Source of the DNA: Erythrobacter sp. JK5
GTDB taxonomy: Bacteria > Pseudomonadota > Alphaproteobacteria > Sphingomonadales > Sphingomonadaceae
Assembly (NCBI RefSeq): GCF_018205975.1
Contig: NZ_CP073577.1
Span: 2,790,001-2,854,000 of the forward strand
Reading direction: 5' to 3'
DNA: 64,000 nucleotides
Part shown: positions 59,968-64,000 of the stretch, piece after piece
How positions within the stretch are numbered: position 1 is the first letter of the stretch
Layout of the letters: each line of letters begins with the position of its first letter
Translations under genes and position numbers: made by a program
Notes under the pieces: generated by a model
The model's input: only the letters and a program-made list of their open reading frames with translations
Databases searched by the model: none
What the model was told of the DNA's origin: nothing

Positions 59968-62622
59968 ATGGACATCGCAACCACCCCCACTACCCCCGAA
60001 GGCAACCCCGAACTCGCCGACGCGGCGCGCACGCCGGTCGATCCGCCGGTAATCCGGCGCGAGGATTACAAGCCGTTCCCCTGGCTGGTACCCGGGATCG
60101 ACCTGCATTTCGATCTCGGGCTCGACAAGACCCGGATCGTCTCGACGCTGAGTGTCGAACGCAATCCCGATGCGGAGCCGACCGGTGAACTGCGGCTCGA
60201 TGGCGACGGGCTGACACCGGCGGGCGTCAAGGTCGATGGCGAGCCGGTGAACGACTGGGCGATGGACGGCTCCGACCTCGTCCTCGCGCTCTCCGGCGAC
60301 AGTCATCGGGTGGAGATCGCGACCGAGATCGATCCGAGCGCCAACACCCAGTTGATGGGCCTCTACGCGTCTAACGGGATGCTCTGCACCCAGTGCGAGG
60401 CCGAAGGGTTTCGGCGGATCACCTTCTTCCCCGACCGGCCCGATGTGCTGTCGATCTACCGCGTCCGGATGGAAGGACCGAAGGAGCAGTTCCCGATCCT
60501 GCTGTGCAACGGCAACAAGGCCGCCGAGGGTGAGGGCGACAACGGGATGCATTGGGCCGAATGGCACGATCCGTGGCCCAAGCCGTCCTACCTGTTTGCG
60601 CTGGTGGCGGGCGACCTGGTCGCCAATTCCGCCCCGTTCACGACGATGTCCGGTCGCACAGTCGAGTGCAATATCTGGGTCCGCAAGGAAGACCTCGCGC
60701 GCACCGACCATGCGCTCGAATCTCTCCACCGTTCGATGAAATGGGACGAGGAGACCTTCGGACGTGAATACGATCTCGACCTCTACAACATCGTCGCCGT
60801 TTCCGATTTCAACATGGGGGCGATGGAGAACAAGGGGCTCAACGTCTTCAACACCAAATACGTGCTGGCCGACCCCGATACCGCGACCGACGCCGATTTC
60901 GACGCGGTCGAGGGCGTGATCGCGCACGAATACTTCCACAACTGGTCGGGCAATCGCATCACCTGCCGCGACTGGTTCCAGCTCAGCCTGAAAGAGGGCT
61001 TCACCGTGCTGCGCGACCAGCTGTTCTCGCAGGACATGCGCGGCGAGGCGGTCAAACGGATCGAGGATGTGCGGATCCTGCGCGCGGCGCAGTTCCCCGA
61101 GGATGCGGGGCCGCTGGCGCACCCCATCCGCCCGGACAGCTACCGCGAAATCAGCAACTTCTACACCGCCACGGTCTACAACAAGGGTGCCGAGGTGATC
61201 CGCATGATGCGCAGCATGGCGGGTGCTGAACGGTTCAGAGAAGGCACTGACCTGTACTTCAACCGCCACGACGGCGAAGCCGCGACCTGCGAGGATTTCA
61301 TCACCGCGATCGAGGATGGGGCGGGGCTGGACCTCTCGCAGTTCCGCCTATGGTATCGCCAGGCCGGAACCCCTGTGGTCACCGCCTCGGTCCTGCACTC
61401 GGCTGAGACAACGCTGCTGACGCTTTCGCAGAAGGTTCCGCCGACCCCCGGCCAGCCCGACAAGCAGCCGATGCCGATCCCGCTCCGTGTCGCCATGTTC
61501 GATCGCGAGACCGGCGAGCACAGCGGCGAGCAGCTGGTCATGCTCGATGCCGCGCAGAAGGGCGTGAACTTCAAGGGGTTCGCCAAACCTCCGATCCTGT
61601 CGATCAACCGCGGCTTCACCGCACCGGTCATCATCGATCGTGCGGTGAACAGCGAGGACCTGGTGTTCCTCGCCTCGCACGACGACGATCCGTTCGCCCG
61701 CTACGAGGCGCTGCAGGAGCTGGCGGTGCGCCACCTGGTCGCCGCGGCATCGGGCGAAGACGCAGGAGACGGCGAGGCCGCGATCGTGTCGGCCTTCCGC
61801 GCGATCCTCACCGACGACGCGCTCGACGATGCGATGCGCGGCGAGCTGATGGTGCTGCCGAGCGAGACCTATCTGTTCGAGGCCATGGCCACGGGGGAGC
61901 GCAAGGCCGATCCCGGCGCGATCCATGCCCAGCGCGAGGCATTGAAGGCGGCGCTCGGGCGCGATCTGGCGAGCGAGTTCCACGCGCTTTACGACCGCTG
62001 CGAAAAGGTCGGCTTCGACGATCCCGCCGGGCGCGGTGCGCGCAAGGTCAAGACGCAGGTGCTGGCCTATGCCGCGGCCTCCGATCCGGCCAAGGCGGCC
62101 GAGCTTGCCGCCCACCAGTTCGACCGGGCCGACAACATGACCGACCGGCAGGGCGCGCTGATGGTGCTGTGCGGGCTCGATACGCCCGAACGCGACCGCA
62201 CGCTCGACGCGTTCTACGATCGCTACGCGGGCAATGCGCTGGTGATCGACAAGTGGTTCACGCTCCAGGCGCTGTCGCTGCATCCGGACGTCATCGCGCA
62301 GGTCGAAGCGCTGGCCGGGCACCCCGATTTCACCATCAGGAATCCCAACCGCGTGCGCTCGCTGTACATGGCGTTTGCCGGGAACCCGCAGGGCTTCCAC
62401 GATCCGGACGGCAAGGGTTACCGGATGATCGCCGACCTCATTCTTGCGCTCGATCCGATCAACCCTCAGACCGCCGCGCGGTTCGTCTCGCCGCTGGGTC
62501 GCTGGCGGCGGATCGAACCGGGCCGGGCGGCGCTGATGAAGGCCGAGCTCGAACGGATCGCCGGGGCCGATAAGCTGTCGCGCGATACCTACGAACAGGT
62601 CAGCCGCAGCCTCGAAGGTTAG
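59968..62622 (+). CDS. pepN: Aminopeptidase N (M1 metallopeptidase)
   Basis: An 884-residue zinc aminopeptidase of the PepN type that removes N-terminal residues from peptides in the cytoplasm. The exopeptidase motif GAMEN is near residue 284, and the zinc motif HEYFHNWSGNR is near 319, with the distal Glu in LKEGFTVLRDQ. The C-terminal half has the long helical domain of the enterobacterial PepN class. Start MDIATTPTTPEGN. The laccase-domain gene begins four bases after its stop. Confidence 0.97.
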   Translation: MDIATTPTTPEGNPELADAARTPVDPPVIRREDYKPFPWLVPGIDLHFDLGLDKTRIVSTLSVERNPDAEPTGELRLDGDGLTPAGVKVDGEPVNDWAMDGSDLVLALSGDSHRVEIATEIDPSANTQLMGLYASNGMLCTQCEAEGFRRITFFPDRPDVLSIYRVRMEGPKEQFPILLCNGNKAAEGEGDNGMHWAEWHDPWPKPSYLFALVAGDLVANSAPFTTMSGRTVECNIWVRKEDLARTDHALESLHRSMKWDEETFGREYDLDLYNIVAVSDFNMGAMENKGLNVFNTKYVLADPDTATDADFDAVEGVIAHEYFHNWSGNRITCRDWFQLSLKEGFTVLRDQLFSQDMRGEAVKRIEDVRILRAAQFPEDAGPLAHPIRPDSYREISNFYTATVYNKGAEVIRMMRSMAGAERFREGTDLYFNRHDGEAATCEDFITAIEDGAGLDLSQFRLWYRQAGTPVVTASVLHSAETTLLTLSQKVPPTPGQPDKQPMPIPLRVAMFDRETGEHSGEQLVMLDAAQKGVNFKGFAKPPILSINRGFTAPVIIDRAVNSEDLVFLASHDDDPFARYEALQELAVRHLVAAASGEDAGDGEAAIVSAFRAILTDDALDDAMRGELMVLPSETYLFEAMATGERKADPGAIHAQREALKAALGRDLASEFHALYDRCEKVGFDDPAGRGARKVKTQVLAYAAASDPAKAAELAAHQFDRADNMTDRQGALMVLCGLDTPERDRTLDAFYDRYAGNALVIDKWFTLQALSLHPDVIAQVEALAGHPDFTIRNPNRVRSLYMAFAGNPQGFHDPDGKGYRMIADLILALDPINPQTAARFVSPLGRWRRIEPGRAALMKAELERIAGADKLSRDTYEQVSRSLEG

Positions 62623-62626
62623 GGCC

Positions 62627-63382
62627 TTGGCGGGTGATTTCGATATCGCGCGGTCCGAAGCGCTCGGCGGAGTGCCGCACGGCTTCTTCGGGCATTCGGG
62701 CGAGCGCCATCAGTTCGGGTACGGCGGACCGGGCGACGCGGCGAGCGTCGGCGCGACGCGGGCTGCGGCGGCTGAGGCGCTGGTGGGCGGTGCGCCGCTG
62801 GTCGCGCCGCACCAGGTGCATTCGCCTGACGTGGTCACCGTCATCGAGGCGTGGGACGATGCCGCGACGGGCCGCCCCACCGCCGATGCGGTCGTCACCG
62901 CGCGGCGCGGAATCGTGCTGGGCATCGTCACCGCCGATTGCGCGCCGGTGCTGTTCGCGGACTCTACGCGCGGCGTGGTCGGTGCCGCGCATGCCGGATG
63001 GCGCGGCGCGCAGGGCGGAGTGCTCGAGAACACGATCGCCGCGATGGAAGCGCTCGGTGCGCGGCGCGCCGATATCGCTGCCGCGATCGGTCCGACAATC
63101 GCGCGCGCCAGCTACGAGGTCGATGCACCGTTCAGGTCGCATTTCACGCCGGAAGACGACGCGCAGTTCACGCCCGCACCCGAGCGGGATGGCTCTGCGC
63201 GCTGGCATTTCGACCTGCCCGGCTACATCGCCGCGCGGCTCGCCCGGGCGGGTCTCGAGCAGGTCAGCGACATCGCTCGGGATACATTCTCGGATTCGGA
63301 GCGTTATTACTCCTACAGGCGCGCCGTGCAGCGCGGTGAGCCGGATTATGGACGTCAAATCAGTCTGATAGCGATTGGCTGA
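62627..63382 (+). CDS. pgeF: Laccase-domain protein (purine nucleoside phosphorylase YfiH / PgeF family)
   Basis: A 251-residue YfiH-type protein. LVAPHQVHSPDVV near residue 58, GIVTADCAPVLFAD near 98 and GAAHAGWRGAQGG near 118 carry the His and Cys residues that bind zinc or copper in this family. Members have been described as multicopper-like polyphenol oxidases, purine nucleoside hydrolase/phosphorylases and peptidoglycan editing factors. It starts with TTG after GAAGG, 4 bp after pepN. Confidence 0.93.
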   Translation: MAGDFDIARSEALGGVPHGFFGHSGERHQFGYGGPGDAASVGATRAAAAEALVGGAPLVAPHQVHSPDVVTVIEAWDDAATGRPTADAVVTARRGIVLGIVTADCAPVLFADSTRGVVGAAHAGWRGAQGGVLENTIAAMEALGARRADIAAAIGPTIARASYEVDAPFRSHFTPEDDAQFTPAPERDGSARWHFDLPGYIAARLARAGLEQVSDIARDTFSDSERYYSYRRAVQRGEPDYGRQISLIAIG

Positions 63383-63437
63383 CAGGCGTGCGCAAGCCGG
63401 CTTGCAGCAAAGCGAACAGACGATGCTGAAAAGACGG

Positions 63438-63466
63438 TTGGACTTGGCGGATATTGTGGCTATTTG
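63438..63466 (+). promoter_or_regulatory. Weak candidate promoter upstream of petA
   Basis: TTGGAC and TATTTG are 17 bases apart, about 160 bp before the petA start. The -10 match is poor. Nothing else was recognised in the 241-bp gap between pgeF and petA. Confidence 0.25.
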
Positions 63467-63623
63467 CGCCGCGCCGACGGTAGAAATTGGGCAGTAAAGC
63501 TGTCAGAGACGTTCACAGGGCCATTCGGCCGGGAACATTCCGATCGAACCGGCAAGAGACGAATTCAACATGATGCCGCATCGGCGTTTCCCCGGGGCGG
63601 CAATATGAACAAGGTAGTGAGAC

Positions 63624-64000
63624 ATGGCTGACACGGGCGGCACCGCGACGATCACTGGCGGTCCGGACATGGCAGAGGGCGGCGAAACCGGTGTTCGCCG
63701 CCGCGACTGGATCCACATTGCCGCGATCGGCACGGCAGGTGTGGGCGGCGCTTCGGTGCTGTTTCCGCTGATCAGCCAGATGGCGCCGACCGCCGACGTG
63801 CTGGCAGCGAGCACCACCGATGTGGACGTTTCGGCGATCCAGGCCGGCCAGGCCATCAAGGCGACGTTCCGCGACCAGCCGCTGTTCGTGCGGCGCCTCA
63901 CCCCGGAAGAGATCGCAGAAGCGAATTCGGTCGAGGTCTCCAGCCTGCGCGATCCCCAGACGCTGGCCGAACGCACCAAGGAAGGCAGCGAAGACCTGCT
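63624..64000 (+). CDS. petA: Ubiquinol-cytochrome c reductase iron-sulfur (Rieske) subunit, partial
   Basis: The first 125 codons of PetA, the Rieske protein of respiratory complex III. It begins MADTGGTATITGGPDMAEGG and has the twin-arginine-like RRRDWIHIAAIG (residues 25-36) followed by a hydrophobic membrane anchor. KATFRDQPLFVRRLTPEEIA is the family hinge/strand segment. The [2Fe-2S] motifs CxHLGC and CPCHGS lie beyond the window. Typically followed by cytochrome b and c1 genes. Confidence 0.95.
   Translation, partial: MADTGGTATITGGPDMAEGGETGVRRRDWIHIAAIGTAGVGGASVLFPLISQMAPTADVLAASTTDVDVSAIQAGQAIKATFRDQPLFVRRLTPEEIAEANSVEVSSLRDPQTLAERTKEGSEDL

Overview
The window is 64 kb of GC-rich alphaproteobacterial chromosome. 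The housekeeping genes, the TonB-dependent uptake gene, the many short-chain dehydrogenases and the dispersed 'CGTCATTGCGAG' inverted repeats fit Sphingomonadales, most likely Erythrobacteraceae. That placement is inference from gene content; no marker gene was compared.

Left flank (1-6535): a tight minus-strand housekeeping operon runs purE-purK-folA-ribF-ileS, read from 4686 down to the window edge. It is preceded by gpmA, a short basic protein and tRNA-Thr(GGT). A multi-pass membrane protein gene follows on the plus strand. Right flank (53.5-64 kb): two PH-domain membrane proteins, a threonine-aldolase-like enzyme, a DMT exporter, an atypical epimerase-like protein, a Ste24-type M48 protease, aminopeptidase N, a laccase-domain protein and the start of petA (Rieske subunit of the bc1 complex).

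The middle (about 6.6-53.5 kb) is a catabolic island. It holds eight classical SDRs, three Rieske oxygenase alpha subunits, two cytochrome P450s, three acyl-CoA dehydrogenases, two acyl-CoA synthetases, an SCP2/Ltp2-like thiolase with a DUF35 partner, a ketosteroid-dehydrogenase-like flavoprotein, a DMSO-reductase-family molybdoenzyme with mobA nearby, three MDR oxidoreductases, six SnoaL/LEH-fold proteins and two ThuA-like proteins. It also has a 2-oxoacid dehydrogenase E1 alpha/beta pair with a free-standing lipoyl domain, a TonB receptor and an MFS transporter. The likely logic is outer-membrane import, hydroxylation by Rieske/P450/Mo enzymes, alcohol and enone oxidoreduction, CoA activation, beta-oxidation and (retro)thiolytic chain cleavage of a hydrophobic polycyclic or terpenoid-like compound. 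The substrate cannot be read from the sequence. The only transcriptional regulator in the window is one LuxR-type protein at 13.4-14.2 kb.

Three features stand out beyond single genes. (1) A recurring motif around CTCAC-N-TTTTG sits about 40-85 bp upstream of many island genes and was not seen at the housekeeping promoters examined. (2) Every convergent gene junction either shares overlapping stop codons (CTAG or TTAG) or is filled by one of three inverted-repeat families, one of which is a covarying hairpin with an invariant ATCC loop directly after stop codons. (3) Three genes (purK, an MDR gene, a GST gene) carry one-base frameshifts, all at short C/G homopolymers, which looks more like base-calling error than decay. 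No stretch over 300 bp lacks a gene or repeat. I saw no insertion sequence, prophage or CRISPR array.
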